Assembly (NCBI RefSeq): GCF_965221945.1
Contig: NZ_OZ244925.1
Coordinates: 2,728,001-2,792,000 of the forward strand
DNA length: 64,000 nt
Direction: 5' to 3'
Source: Poriferisodalis sp965221945
GTDB lineage: Bacteria; Actinomycetota; Acidimicrobiia; Acidimicrobiales; Poriferisodalaceae
Position numbers and translations under genes: made by a program. Every line of letters begins with the position of its first letter. Position 1 is the stretch's first letter. Under the pieces are notes generated by a model, which was not told the DNA's origin, did no database searches, and was given only the letters and a program-made list of their open reading frames with translations. This document shows, in pieces, positions 25,672 through 34,825 of the stretch.

Positions 25672-27537
25672 ATGGCTGCATCCCCTCATCTCGTTGCGCG
25701 CGCAGACCTGCGCAATGTGGCCATCATCGCTCACGTCGACCACGGAAAGACCACCCTCGTCGACGCCATGCTGTGGCAGTCAGGGGCCTTTCGCGCCAAC
25801 GAGACGGTTGCCGAGCGGGTCATGGACTCGATGGACCTCGAACGCGAAAAGGGCATCACGATCCTGGCCAAGAACACCGCTGTGCGCTACGTGCGCGACA
25901 GCGGTGAGAAGACGAAGATCAACATCGTCGACACGCCGGGCCACTCCGACTTCGGCGGCGAGGTGGAACGCGCCCTTACGATGGTGGACGGCGTCCTGCT
26001 GCTGGTCGACTCCAGTGAGGGCCCGCTGCCGCAGACGCGCTTCGTCCTGCGCAAGGCACTGGAGCTGCAGCTGCCTGTCGTGCTGGTGATCAACAAGATC
26101 GACCGGTCCGACGCCCGCATCGCTGATGTCGTCGACGAGGTGTACGAGCTGTTCTTGGACCTCGACGCGACCGACGACCAGATCGACTTCCCGATCGTCT
26201 ACACCAACGCCCGTCAAGGCACAGCGACGCTCGACCTCGGCCAGCCAGGCACCGATCTGCGCCCGATGTTCGAGACGCTGCTCGAGACCGTGCCCGCTCC
26301 GTTGCACGACCCCGAGCATTCGCTTCAGGCGTGGGTCACCAACCTCGACTCCAGTCCGTACGTGGGGCGCATCGCGATGTGCCGGGTCATGCACGGCACC
26401 ATCAAGCGAGGCCAGAGCGTGGCGTGGTGCCGCACTGACGGCACGACCACCACAGCCAAGGTCAACGAGCTGTATGTCACCGAAAGCCTCGATCGAGTGG
26501 AGGCCGACGAGGCCGGCGCCGGCGAGATCATCGCCATCTCGGGCATCGAGGACATCACGATCGGCGACACGCTCGCCGATCCGACCAACCCCGAGCCGTT
26601 GCCCCTCATCACCGTGGACGAGCCGAGTCTGTCCATCACGATCGGCATCAACACCTCCCCGATGGCAGGTCTCGACGGCGACAAGGTCACCGCCCGCCTC
26701 ATTAAGAACCGCCTCGACGCCGAGCTGGTCGGCAACGTGTCGGTACGGGTGCTAGGCACCGAGCGGTCCGACACTTGGGAAGTCCAGGGGCGAGGCGAGC
26801 TTCAGTTGGCAGTGCTGGTGGAGATCATGCGCCGCGAAGGCTTCGAGATGACCGTGGGCAAGCCCAAGGTGGTGACCCGCACCATCGACGGAAAGCTCCA
26901 CGAGCCCACCGAGCGCGTCACCATCGACATCCCCGAGAGCTTCGTCGGGGCGGTTACCCAGCTACTGGGCGAGCGCAAGGCCGACATGGTCGCCATGTCC
27001 AACCACGGCACCGGATGGGTTCGGCTGGACTACATCGTGGCGGCACGCGGCCTCATCGGCTTCCGCACCGAATTCCTGACAGAGACGCGGGGCACCGGCC
27101 TCATGGCCAACGTGTTCGAGGGCTACACATCGTGGCTCGGCGAGCTTCGCACCCGTCACTCGGGATCGATCGTCGCAGACCGCAAAGGCTCAGTCACCGG
27201 ATACGCCGTGGCTGCTGTGCAAGAACGGGCATCGCTGTTCGTGGCACCCGGTGACGAGGTCTACGAGGGCATGGTCATCGGCGAGAACCCACGCACCGAG
27301 GACATGGACGTCAACATCTGCCGCGAGAAGAAGCAGACCAACGTCCGCGCCGCTGCCTCCGACGACACCGTTCGCTTAACGCCGCCCCGTGTCCTGTCGC
27401 TCGAGCAAGCGCTGGAATTCATCGGCGACGACGAATGCGTCGAGGTCACTCCGAACGCCATCCGCATCCGCAAGACGGTCATCGACGCCACCGCCCGCGG
27501 CCGCGCCCGCAAGCGCCTCCAGCGGACGCCCGTCTGA
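25672..27537 (+). CDS. typA: Translational GTPase TypA/BipA
   Basis: This is a 621-residue ribosome-associated GTPase. G1 is AHVDHGKTTLVDAML near residue 21, G2 lies in REKGITILAKNTA, G3 is DTPGHSDFGGEVER and G4 is NKIDRSD. Domains II, III and V follow, then the TypA-specific C-terminal domain: FVGAVTQLLGERKADMVAM, ARGLIGFRTEFLT and VKRKK-type basic end. TypA binds 70S ribosomes and supports growth under cold or other stress. Length and motif order are normal. A SD-like GCGAGGA lies just upstream of the ATG. Confidence 0.97.
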   Translation: MAASPHLVARADLRNVAIIAHVDHGKTTLVDAMLWQSGAFRANETVAERVMDSMDLEREKGITILAKNTAVRYVRDSGEKTKINIVDTPGHSDFGGEVERALTMVDGVLLLVDSSEGPLPQTRFVLRKALELQLPVVLVINKIDRSDARIADVVDEVYELFLDLDATDDQIDFPIVYTNARQGTATLDLGQPGTDLRPMFETLLETVPAPLHDPEHSLQAWVTNLDSSPYVGRIAMCRVMHGTIKRGQSVAWCRTDGTTTTAKVNELYVTESLDRVEADEAGAGEIIAISGIEDITIGDTLADPTNPEPLPLITVDEPSLSITIGINTSPMAGLDGDKVTARLIKNRLDAELVGNVSVRVLGTERSDTWEVQGRGELQLAVLVEIMRREGFEMTVGKPKVVTRTIDGKLHEPTERVTIDIPESFVGAVTQLLGERKADMVAMSNHGTGWVRLDYIVAARGLIGFRTEFLTETRGTGLMANVFEGYTSWLGELRTRHSGSIVADRKGSVTGYAVAAVQERASLFVAPGDEVYEGMVIGENPRTEDMDVNICREKKQTNVRAAASDDTVRLTPPRVLSLEQALEFIGDDECVEVTPNAIRIRKTVIDATARGRARKRLQRTPV

Positions 27538-27592
27538 GCTCGCCTCGCCCACAAATTGTTGGCCAATCACTCCACATACTGTTGGCTAGTTG

Positions 27593-28057
27593 TCACCCGC
27601 CGGCGTGGTCCCTACTTTCTTGATCTGGGTTGTAAGCGTCAGCCAGCCGTGAGATGTTGGCGTCAGCGTCGGCGCTCGGAGTTGAGGGGATCCTGAGTCC
27701 CAGATAGAAGAGGATGTTCCCTCTTACTTCGGCCAGCCGCTGAGCGGGCAGCCGTCCTCTCCAGCGGGATGGCGCAAGGTCGGACTTTTCCAGTGGCTGC
27801 AACGCTGCCACCCGAATCCAGCTCGTCTTGTTCATGCCGGCCTCGCCGCTCTGCAACTGGACGCAGAACGCCGTTGTTGACTTGGCCGAACTGGATATCG
27901 GACAGCCCATGACGACGGGCCAATGCTGCTGGTCGTTTCCGATGTCATTGAGGACAACGAATGGCCGTGATGCGTGAAAGCTCCGATCACCCTCAGGCAG
28001 CATGCGAATCAGGTCGTCGTCGATGTCGTAGACATCGCCCAGTCGGATGTGCGACAC
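27593..28057 (-). CDS. PemK/MazF-like toxin paired with a Panacea antitoxin
   Basis: The protein is about 154 residues from a GTG at 28057, one base after the antitoxin stop. Seen: IRLGDVYDIDDDLIRML, RPFVVLNDIGNDQQHWPVV, GCPISSSAKSTTAFCVQLQ, NKTSWIRVAALQPLEKSDL and LAEVRGNILFYLGL. The strand order and the late W-I-R-x-x-x-L-Q segment resemble PemK-like endoribonucleases. An upstream 66-codon extension overlaps the antitoxin gene and is rejected. It is predicted to be an RNA-cleaving toxin held inactive by the adjacent Panacea-domain protein. Family assignment is by pattern only. Confidence 0.65.
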   Translation of the reverse strand: MSHIRLGDVYDIDDDLIRMLPEGDRSFHASRPFVVLNDIGNDQQHWPVVMGCPISSSAKSTTAFCVQLQSGEAGMNKTSWIRVAALQPLEKSDLAPSRWRGRLPAQRLAEVRGNILFYLGLRIPSTPSADADANISRLADAYNPDQESRDHAGG

Positions 28058-28058
28058 C

Positions 28059-28838
28059 TCAGTCAGCCAGCAACCTGCGATTGGCTCGGGCCCGGTTGCC
28101 GCGAAACACTCCGACGATCTCGGCTGCGTCCGGGGCACCCAAGGAGCTGGCATCAACCAGGGGCATGGCAACGAGATCGGGCCGATCAGCCAGTGCGGAC
28201 ATGACGGCATCAACGTCGGCCGCATCGGTTCGCCCCACCTGCATGTCCAGCACAACGCCTCTTTCTCCAGATCGCTGAGCTTCGACCATCGGAGCAGTCT
28301 GGTATGCCAAGTCCGTCAACGCGCCAGCAGTCCTACGGCCGTGGTCGTCGAGCACGGCTTCGAGATGCGCCAAGAATGCACCAGCCCGAGCCGAAATCTC
28401 CGAAGAAGCACTGCCTGAACTCAAAACCGCTTCCTCTACATCTGCTGAGAGATAACTAGTGCTGCGCTTGATCGATCTGTCGGCGACGAGCCGGTCCTCG
28501 ACCCTGCGCAGCGATTGGCAGTAGGGCCCGTAGTGCCACCAGCGCCACAAGATGCCCGAGCGGGCCTGCCCATCCGATGCGACCGATCTGAAGTCCGCCA
28601 GATACAGCAACTTGACCACCATGGTGCGCGTCATGCGCAACCGTCGGCCGTCTGCGGACTCCAGCAGGGCCCGTATCGAGACGCTCGCACGATTCTCATC
28701 GGTAGCGAGCAGCACCACATCGCCAGTGTATGCAGCATGTTCCGTTCCGGACGTCAGGTCCGAGCAAGCAAGGCCGCCAATCGCTCTGGCGTAGCCGTCC
28801 TGAGCTTCTGCACGATCACCATGTCGCGTCGCGGTCAT
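28059..28838 (-). CDS. Panacea-domain (SocA-like) antitoxin
   Basis: This 259-residue protein starts at an ATG with a very strong GGAGGAGAG site six bases upstream. The centre reads MVVKLLYLADFRSVASDGQ followed by ILWRWWHYGPYCQSL (about residues 75-110). That is the hallmark of the Panacea/DUF4065 domain found in promiscuous antitoxins (K-x-L-Y-L-a-D...W..WryGPys). The C-terminal segment has the recurring late helix of this domain. Panacea antitoxins neutralise many unrelated toxins. Here the next gene is PemK-like. The pair is co-directional and almost overlapping. Confidence 0.75.
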   Translation of the reverse strand: MTATRHGDRAEAQDGYARAIGGLACSDLTSGTEHAAYTGDVVLLATDENRASVSIRALLESADGRRLRMTRTMVVKLLYLADFRSVASDGQARSGILWRWWHYGPYCQSLRRVEDRLVADRSIKRSTSYLSADVEEAVLSSGSASSEISARAGAFLAHLEAVLDDHGRRTAGALTDLAYQTAPMVEAQRSGERGVVLDMQVGRTDAADVDAVMSALADRPDLVAMPLVDASSLGAPDAAEIVGVFRGNRARANRRLLAD

Positions 28839-28864
28839 GGACTCTCCTCCTCTGGCAGCGACTC

Positions 28865-29096
28865 GAACGTACGCCGGGGGTGTGACGGTCATGCTGTTCG
28901 GGTCAGTGGTTCGGGCCTGGGTCTGACTCGGGGTGTGACGGGCCTGGTGCCTTGTTGCTGATCTGTCGGCTTGGTGCCCGGGCTGCTGGCCCCACTCAAA
29001 CAAGTCAGGAGCCTTGGAGACCACCTTGACCGTCGTGTCCGCCGTCCCGGCCGGCGGTGCCTAGCTCACTACTGGCAAGAAAGGCAGGGTTGAATC
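28865..29096 (+). other. Candidate bridge-RNA region of the IS110-type element
   Basis: This is a non-coding stretch of about 230 bases between the Panacea gene and the transposase ATG. It contains GC-rich potential stems, for example CCGCCGTCCCGGCCGGCGG near 29040. IS110-family elements are known to encode a bridge RNA in the non-coding end before the transposase. I cannot place the element boundaries, because these elements lack inverted repeats. Confidence 0.35.
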
Positions 29097-30314
29097 ATGG
29101 CTGATCAGCCGGTCGGCGTCTACGGGGGCGTCGACACTCACAAGGAGGTCCACGTCGCTGCGGCGGCCGACCAGGCGGGCCGGGTGCTTGCCACGGCGTC
29201 GTTCGGGGCGGACCCGGCGGGGTATCGCCGGCTCGCAGAGTGGCTGGGGTCGTTCGGGCCGCTGGTGCGGGTCGGCGTGGAGGGCACCGGCTCCTATGGG
29301 GCGGGCCTGTGCCGGCGCTTGTCGGGTGCCGGTGTCGAGGTGGTCGAGGTGGTTCGGCCGGACCGCCAGATGCGGCGTCGCCGCGGCAAGTCCGACACCG
29401 TCGACGCTGAGGCTGCTGCGCGGGCTGGGTTGAGCGATGAGCGGACATCTGCGCCCAAGGGCGGCGACGGCACGGTGGAGTCGATCCGCCAGATCCGGGT
29501 CGCGTTGTGCTCGACACGGGATCATCTCACTCGCATCTCCAACCAGGTCCGGGACCTGGTCCTCACCGCCCCCGAGCAGCTGCGCAGCGAGCTCGACCCG
29601 CTCACCACAGCCCAAAGAGTGCATCGCTGCGCCAGGTTCCGCCCCGGCGACGTCGCCGACCCTGCCCAGGCCGCCAAACTGGCTCTGCGCACCCTGGCCC
29701 GCCAATACAAGTCCCTCGACGCCGATCTCGACGAGCTGCGAGAACACCTCGACCGCCTCACCGCCGCTGCGGGCCCAGCGCTGCGAGCCGCCAAAGGCAT
29801 CGGCCCCGACGTCGCGTCGATCCTGCTCGTAGCGGCCGGCGACAACCCCGACCGGCTCACAAACGAAGCAGCATTCGCCGCCTTGTGCGGCGCCAGCCCG
29901 GTCGAGGCGTCCTCAGGGCGAACCGTCCGCCACCGCCTCAACCAAGGAGGCAACCGCCAAGCCAACCACGCCCTGTGGCGCATCGCCATGGTCCGCCTAG
30001 CGACCTGCGAACGCACCCGCGCCTACGCCGCTCGACGACAGGCCGAGGGCAAAAGCCGACGCGAGATCATCCGATGCCTCAAGCGCTACATCGCCCGCGA
30101 AGTCTTCGCCCTGCTCACCAAACCCCAACCCGCCCCCGCCGCACAGAACCTGCGAGCCCTGCGCCACACCACCGGACACAGCCTCGCCCACGCCGCCGAA
30201 CAGCTCGGCACCTGGCCCGCCACCATCAGCGCCATCGAACGCGGACACGCACCACACCACCGGCTCCTGCCCGCCTACCGCGACTGGCTCAACAACCACC
30301 AAACCGCCGCTTGA
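29097..30314 (+). CDS. IS110-family transposase with C-terminal XRE-like HTH
   Basis: This 405-residue protein carries the DEDD recombinase start VYGGVDTHKEVHVAAAADQ, VGVEGTGSYGAGLCRRL and KSDTVDAEAAARAGL. In the second half, TSGPKGIGPDV-type AAKGIGPDVASILLVAAGD is followed by the Ser-containing ASSGRTVRHRLNQGGNRQA. These are the RuvC-like and Tnp20 domains of IS110. From about 345 the C-terminus reads LRHTTGHSLAHAAEQLG followed by ISAIERG, an XRE-type helix-turn-helix. The gene is intact and may be active. The element likely uses an RNA guide encoded upstream. Confidence 0.9.
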   Translation: MADQPVGVYGGVDTHKEVHVAAAADQAGRVLATASFGADPAGYRRLAEWLGSFGPLVRVGVEGTGSYGAGLCRRLSGAGVEVVEVVRPDRQMRRRRGKSDTVDAEAAARAGLSDERTSAPKGGDGTVESIRQIRVALCSTRDHLTRISNQVRDLVLTAPEQLRSELDPLTTAQRVHRCARFRPGDVADPAQAAKLALRTLARQYKSLDADLDELREHLDRLTAAAGPALRAAKGIGPDVASILLVAAGDNPDRLTNEAAFAALCGASPVEASSGRTVRHRLNQGGNRQANHALWRIAMVRLATCERTRAYAARRQAEGKSRREIIRCLKRYIAREVFALLTKPQPAPAAQNLRALRHTTGHSLAHAAEQLGTWPATISAIERGHAPHHRLLPAYRDWLNNHQTAA

Positions 30315-30427
30315 CGAACCATAGGAGCATCAATCATGCGGGTTGCGCAACTGGTGCCCTTCTCGGTTCGCCGGTCAGCGATGAGTCGTCCAGCGCTCGA
30401 CAATGACGTCAGCGAGCAGACCGAGGG

Positions 30428-30624
30428 CTAGATGCTGGGGTTGGCGGGGATGGCCATCTCCAGGCGCGGGACCAAGTCGATGTTGTGGAAGTTCTGGAGT
30501 CGCTCGATCGTCTCCGCGTAGCGCTCCCGCTTTCTGGCCTCGCGCTCGGGGGCACGCTCGGCGAACTCGGGCATGACTTCCCGGGCGAACAGCTCCATCG
30601 ACTCGCAGATGTCCTCGTGGCGCT
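30428..30624 (-). pseudogene. Duplicated 3' end of an LLM monooxygenase gene
   Basis: The minus strand encodes RHEDICESMELFAREVMPEF onward to LQNFHNIDLVPRLEMAIPAN and PSI-stop. This is the same C-terminus as the interrupted monooxygenase gene at 42437-43654 plus its detached tail at 39282. DNA identity runs from the stop codon to about 30624 and then ends abruptly; upstream sequence is unrelated. There is no start or flavin domain. The fragment and the real gene end form direct repeats bracketing the TerB/ATPase/helicase region. Confidence 0.8.
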
Positions 30625-30803
30625 TGCGCTGTTTGCTCCGGCCTCGCTCCGAAATCTCGATTCGCTCTAGCTCGCAGCGAAGTATGAGCGGCTCCAATAT
30701 CTACACACCGCTTGTGCAATGATGGTGCGGTTCGAAGTCGACAATTCAAGTTCGCGTACGCGATAGCTGAGACAGCTAAGGCTGCGCGACTAGTGGATGG
30801 CTG

Positions 30804-32361
30804 ATGGGCATGAGAGGTCTGTTCAGACGAAAGAACCGGCGCGCGGCACCACCCGAACAGGCACACGCTCCGTCCCGGCCAAGACCCGCAGCACCACCCG
30901 AGCGAGAAGCGGTCCGCAGTCCGTCAACGCGGCCGCGGGTAGTGCCAGCCCCCGACATAGAGCGACAAACACCGACCTCCGAAGATTCGCGCACGTCGAA
31001 GAAGGCAACCCTTGTTCGGCCTCAGCGGGGAATCGCTACCTGGGTGCCCGCCGACGCCGTGTTCGAGGTAGATGGACGCGAGATCCCGGGTGGCATGGTG
31101 TATATCGGGAGCCGCGCAAGGGCTGCCGGTTTCGAGATCACCGAGCCGTGTCTCATCGACCGCTCCCTGCGAGTCGGCTGGAGACGGCCGGATTGGTCTG
31201 GTTCAACCATGGATTACTGGCCGTCCTTTGACACGAGCGCGCCCGAGGCGCGCGGTGCCTACCTGAATTGGCTTATGGGGAACAGACGCGAACCATCGGC
31301 CTACATCGGGTATGTGTTCCTGTTCTTCTACGGTCTCGAGCGCCGACTTCTTATAGATCTCGCCAAGGGTGCCAATGACTCCGAAGTTGACAGCCTCGTA
31401 GCCGAGGTCCAGCGGCTCCTTGGCATCTATGGCGGCAACCGCTCCTTCCGCGGTTACGCGACCAGCTTCCTCGACTTGATCTCAGCGGTCAGATCCCTGG
31501 AGGGCGACGTGGAGCCGGTGCCGTGGGATCCCGATCTTCGAGGCTGGGAACTACCAAGCGCCCTTCGCCTTGGACTAGGTCGACTCGCTGCAGACGGAAC
31601 CCCACTACCTGTCGATTGGGCATTGAGCTATCTGCGATACCACCCGGAGAATGGCCTCCGGACGGCGGCCCAACGATGTGAGTCTCACTTCGACGAGCTA
31701 TTCCGCATCCGATATCGGGAGCGATACCCCAACGGCATCAAGATGCGTCCGCCAGCCCGCAGGATCAGCTTCTCCTACTACCCGGCGTCGGCAGGGTTCG
31801 GGGGCACCGTTTCAGCTCAGTCCGATGTGCCCGATGTCACATCCGTGGTTGGCCCGCTCAACAAGCTGAAGGATCTTGGCGCGGAATGCACGGACGAACT
31901 GGACGCGTTAAGCCGTTTTCTTGGGCGGCGGCCGGAAGAGTCTGCGACTGCATCCGCGGTGTCGTTGCTTCCCGAGGTATTGCTCGCGACCCACGGCGGT
32001 CCCCTCGTCGAGAGAATGAAGGTTTGGGTCTCGTCAGCACTTGCAGAGGCCTCATTCGCGTCTGTGTCGTTGGATGAGCTCGTACAACAGTGGTCGCCGG
32101 GCCCCGAGGAAAAGCTTGCAAAGCGGGACGCAGCATCGCTGGCGTCTCTGCTCGCAAAGCTTGGCGTTGGTCTTGAGCCCGACGTTCGATTCGGAGCATC
32201 GACACCAAAGCCTGGCTCGACGGTCGTGCTGTTCCCCCTGTCGGAAGATTCTTCTGCAGCACCTTCAACGGCGTACACAGCTGCAGTGTCACTCGTGCAC
32301 CTCGCTGCATTGGTCGCGGCCGCCGACGGCACAATCAGCCCCTCAGAGCAACACCACCTAG
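30804..32361 (+). pseudogene. TerB-domain protein, N-terminal part (interrupted by an IS1380-type element)
   Basis: Residues 1-519 of a protein that would be 778 residues without the insertion. A basic, Pro-rich start (GLFRRKNRRAAPP) is followed by a TerB_N-like region: FGS-type IGSRARAAGFEITEPC, YWPSFDTSAPEARGAYLNWL and YVFLFFYGLERRLLIDLAKG. Further on is a large helical segment, and near the break AAVSLVHLAALVAAADGTIS begins a TerB fold. The element inserts after Leu519 with CTAG duplicated. Using one CTAG copy, the frame continues at 34047 as AEHIEQVLGLDASERSRLE. It is the first gene of the operon with the ATPase and helicase. Confidence 0.8.
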
Positions 32362-34046
32362 CCCTGATTATTCACGAGAATGCTGTTGATCGTATTTTCG
32401 GTGTGGGTTGCGCCCGGTTTGGTGGTGTGGGGCTGTCGGGGTGTCGGCGGGAGCGTCTCAGAGGGGTCGATGGCCTTGGTGTTGGTGCTCGGGCGGGTGT
32501 CGGGTGGGTGTGGGGGCGTGGCGGGGCTGTCCCGCCGGGGCAGGCGTCGAGCAGAGCAGGTCGGCTGGGGAGTCAGCGGGGGTGGGCGATGGCGAGGAGT
32601 GCTTTGGCGCCGGGGTGCTGTTGGGGCAGCCGCAAGAGGGCGCGCCGTGCGCTGTGGCACACCAGGGCGGGCAGGTGCCATAGCTGCCAGCGGAGCCGTT
32701 TGGGGGCTGCTCGGCGCAGCGCGCCGGTGAGGCATGCGTTCTGGAACCAGCCCACGAGCGCGAGACCGATCATGGACATGGCGGCCCAGGCGCTGTTCGC
32801 GTGCCAGTCTGTGAACGGCATGCGCGTCAGGCCGCTGTCTTTGAGCCGGCGTACGGCGTTCTCGACGTCGGCGTGTGAGCGCATCAGCTGGTCCAGTTGC
32901 ACGGCGCTGCGGGGCTGGTCGGTGAGGAATCCCCAGTAGCGGAAGTTGTCGCTGGGGAACAGGGTGCGCTGCGCTCCGGGGTGGCGCGGCTCGCGGCGCA
33001 CCACCAGCCGTGTGCGCTGCGGCCACCCCGACAGGTCCGCGAGGTCGGTGAGGTCCGCGACCTGAGCGGCGCGTCGCTTGCGCTGGCCGGGCCGCTTCGG
33101 GGCGTTGTGCCAGCGGTCCGGGTCGCCCAGCCCGGCGCGGATGGCTGCTTCTATGCCGCGATTCGACCGCGCCGACACCGCGTAGCCGATGTTGCGGTCA
33201 CGCAGCTTCGCGGCGAGTGCGGGCGAGCATCCCGCAGCGTCGACGCGCACCACCAGCGCACGCCCCACGAGACTGTCGTCGTCGCCTTCGCGGTGGCCTG
33301 CGGCGTCGGGCTCGGGCAGCGTCGCCACCGCGGCGTCGATCACTTCGAGGTGATCGGCGATGTCGTTCGCTGCGGCGTTGCCGGGCCGCTGCTTTATCCA
33401 CAGCGGCTCCCCGTCCGCGGTGGAGCACACCATCGGATGGAACCCGAACCCGCCCTTGTAATGGGGCGCAGCGCCCGCCTTGTTCTCCGAGTGGACCTCC
33501 AACAATGTCGAGTCGACATCGACCACCAGCGGGCCGCTGCGGTCACGGTCGGCCCACAACCGCTCGCGCACCACTGCGGCCGCGCCCAACAGCGCCGCCG
33601 GGCCGCTCGCGCCCAGGCCCGTGATCGTGCGGTACAGCGTCGAGTCCGACGCCACGTCGCCGAACAGCTCCCGCTGAGCGCGCAGATACTCGATATCGGT
33701 GCACGCCTCACCGCCGGCGGCCAGCATCAACAATCCATGGACCAGCACCTCGCCACGGTCATGAACCGGGGCCCGCTCGCCCCGTGGGGGCACCGCGGCC
33801 GACAGCGCCTCGGTCAGCCCGACACGGTCCGCGAAACCGCCCAAAGCGAACAGCCCCGCACCCCACACCACCCGGTCCCCGCCGCCTGCCAGACACGCGT
33901 TTGTGACACTGCTAGGTTTCACCTCGGAGATGCCCCCCTGAAACTGCGGATGCTTTCATTGCAGATATGCATCGTTGCAGGTCAGAGGGGCTTTTCCGCG
34001 GACCCGGACAAACCACTCCGCCCGGCTCGTGAATAATCAGGGCTAG
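32358..34046. mobile_element. IS1380-type insertion sequence with CTAG target duplication
   Basis: The element spans 32362-34042 (1681 bp). Its termini are perfect 17-bp inverted repeats, CCCTGATTATTCACGAG at 32362-32378 and its complement at 34026-34042. CTAG flanks it on both sides (32358-32361 and 34043-34046). It carries one intact transposase on the minus strand. Size, inverted repeats and 4-bp duplication fit IS1380. It disrupts the TerB-domain gene. Confidence 0.95.
32573..33922 (-). CDS. IS1380-family transposase
   Basis: This is a 449-residue DDE transposase. Acidic core: LVVDVDSTLLEVHSENKAGA, then VRVDAAGCSPALAAKL, and the Glu-bearing HADVENAVRRLKDSGLTRMP. The GFHPMVCSTADGEPLW segment is typical of IS1380. 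No frameshifts are seen, so the element may still be mobile. It is transcribed opposite to the interrupted host gene. Confidence 0.9.
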   Translation of the reverse strand: MKPSSVTNACLAGGGDRVVWGAGLFALGGFADRVGLTEALSAAVPPRGERAPVHDRGEVLVHGLLMLAAGGEACTDIEYLRAQRELFGDVASDSTLYRTITGLGASGPAALLGAAAVVRERLWADRDRSGPLVVDVDSTLLEVHSENKAGAAPHYKGGFGFHPMVCSTADGEPLWIKQRPGNAAANDIADHLEVIDAAVATLPEPDAAGHREGDDDSLVGRALVVRVDAAGCSPALAAKLRDRNIGYAVSARSNRGIEAAIRAGLGDPDRWHNAPKRPGQRKRRAAQVADLTDLADLSGWPQRTRLVVRREPRHPGAQRTLFPSDNFRYWGFLTDQPRSAVQLDQLMRSHADVENAVRRLKDSGLTRMPFTDWHANSAWAAMSMIGLALVGWFQNACLTGALRRAAPKRLRWQLWHLPALVCHSARRALLRLPQQHPGAKALLAIAHPR

Positions 34047-34825
34047 CTGAGCACATTGAGCAGGTGCTCGGGCTCGACGCATCTGAGCGTTCTCGATTGG
34101 AAGCTCATTTTGTCTTGCTTACGTCAAGCAAGCCCAGCATGGCGGGGCTGAAGCGCAAGGTAGAAGCTCTCTCCCGCGGTGAGCGAACGGCCGTCGGCAG
34201 TTTCCTTATCGACATCGCTGCAGCAGACGGCGTCGTCAGTCCCGAAGAGATCTCGACGATCACAAAGATCTTCCGCTTGCTGGAATTGGACGAGGCTGAC
34301 GTGTACGGCCAGGTGCACGCGCTCGCCACGGGCGATCCAGGCCCGGTGACCGTGCGGGAGTCATCGCCGACTACTCGCTGGGCCATTCCGGAACCTGCAG
34401 CTACTTCGCAACCTGGTGCGGTTCGACTCGACCATGCCAAGGTGCAGGCTCGCTTAGCCGAGACTGCGCATGTCGCCGCGCTATTGACAGACATCTTCGC
34501 CGACGACGACGTCCCGCCAGCGTCGTCAGGCGGCCAATCCGCGGCATCGCCAAGATCGCAAGGCCTGCCGCCCTCTGAACTGGCGGCGGTGTCGAGTATC
34601 GACGGACTCGATGAAATTCACTCTGCGCTAGCCACAGCGCTCGCACAGCAATCCGAATGGCAACGCTTCGCTGTCGAGGACTTGGCCACCTCGTTGGGTC
34701 TACCGCTCCTTGATGGCGCTATCGACGTCATCAACGAGGCCGCAATGGACCTTTGCGGCGAACCGCTCATCGACGGCGACGATCCACTCGGAATCAACCC
34801 CTACGCCCTCGAGGAGGTGCTGTGA
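34047..34825 (+). pseudogene. TerB-domain protein, C-terminal part
   Basis: This is the continuation of the gene broken at 32361. It supplies the rest of the TerB fold: LTSSKPSMAGLKRKVEALSR, FLIDIAAADGVVSPEEISTI and KIFRLLELDEADVYGQV. A linker and a C-terminal helical domain follow (QQSEWQRFAVEDLATSLGLP, INPYALEEVL). It could be expressed only if translation restarts internally, for example at the GTG at 34064. Its stop overlaps the GTG of the ATPase gene (GTGA), so the operon was translationally coupled. Confidence 0.8.

Noticed and set aside
30625..30803. Possible promoter or attachment site before the TerB-domain gene
   Set aside because: I looked for an integrase gene, tRNA or inverted repeats near the edge of the duplicated LLM end and found none that could be supported.
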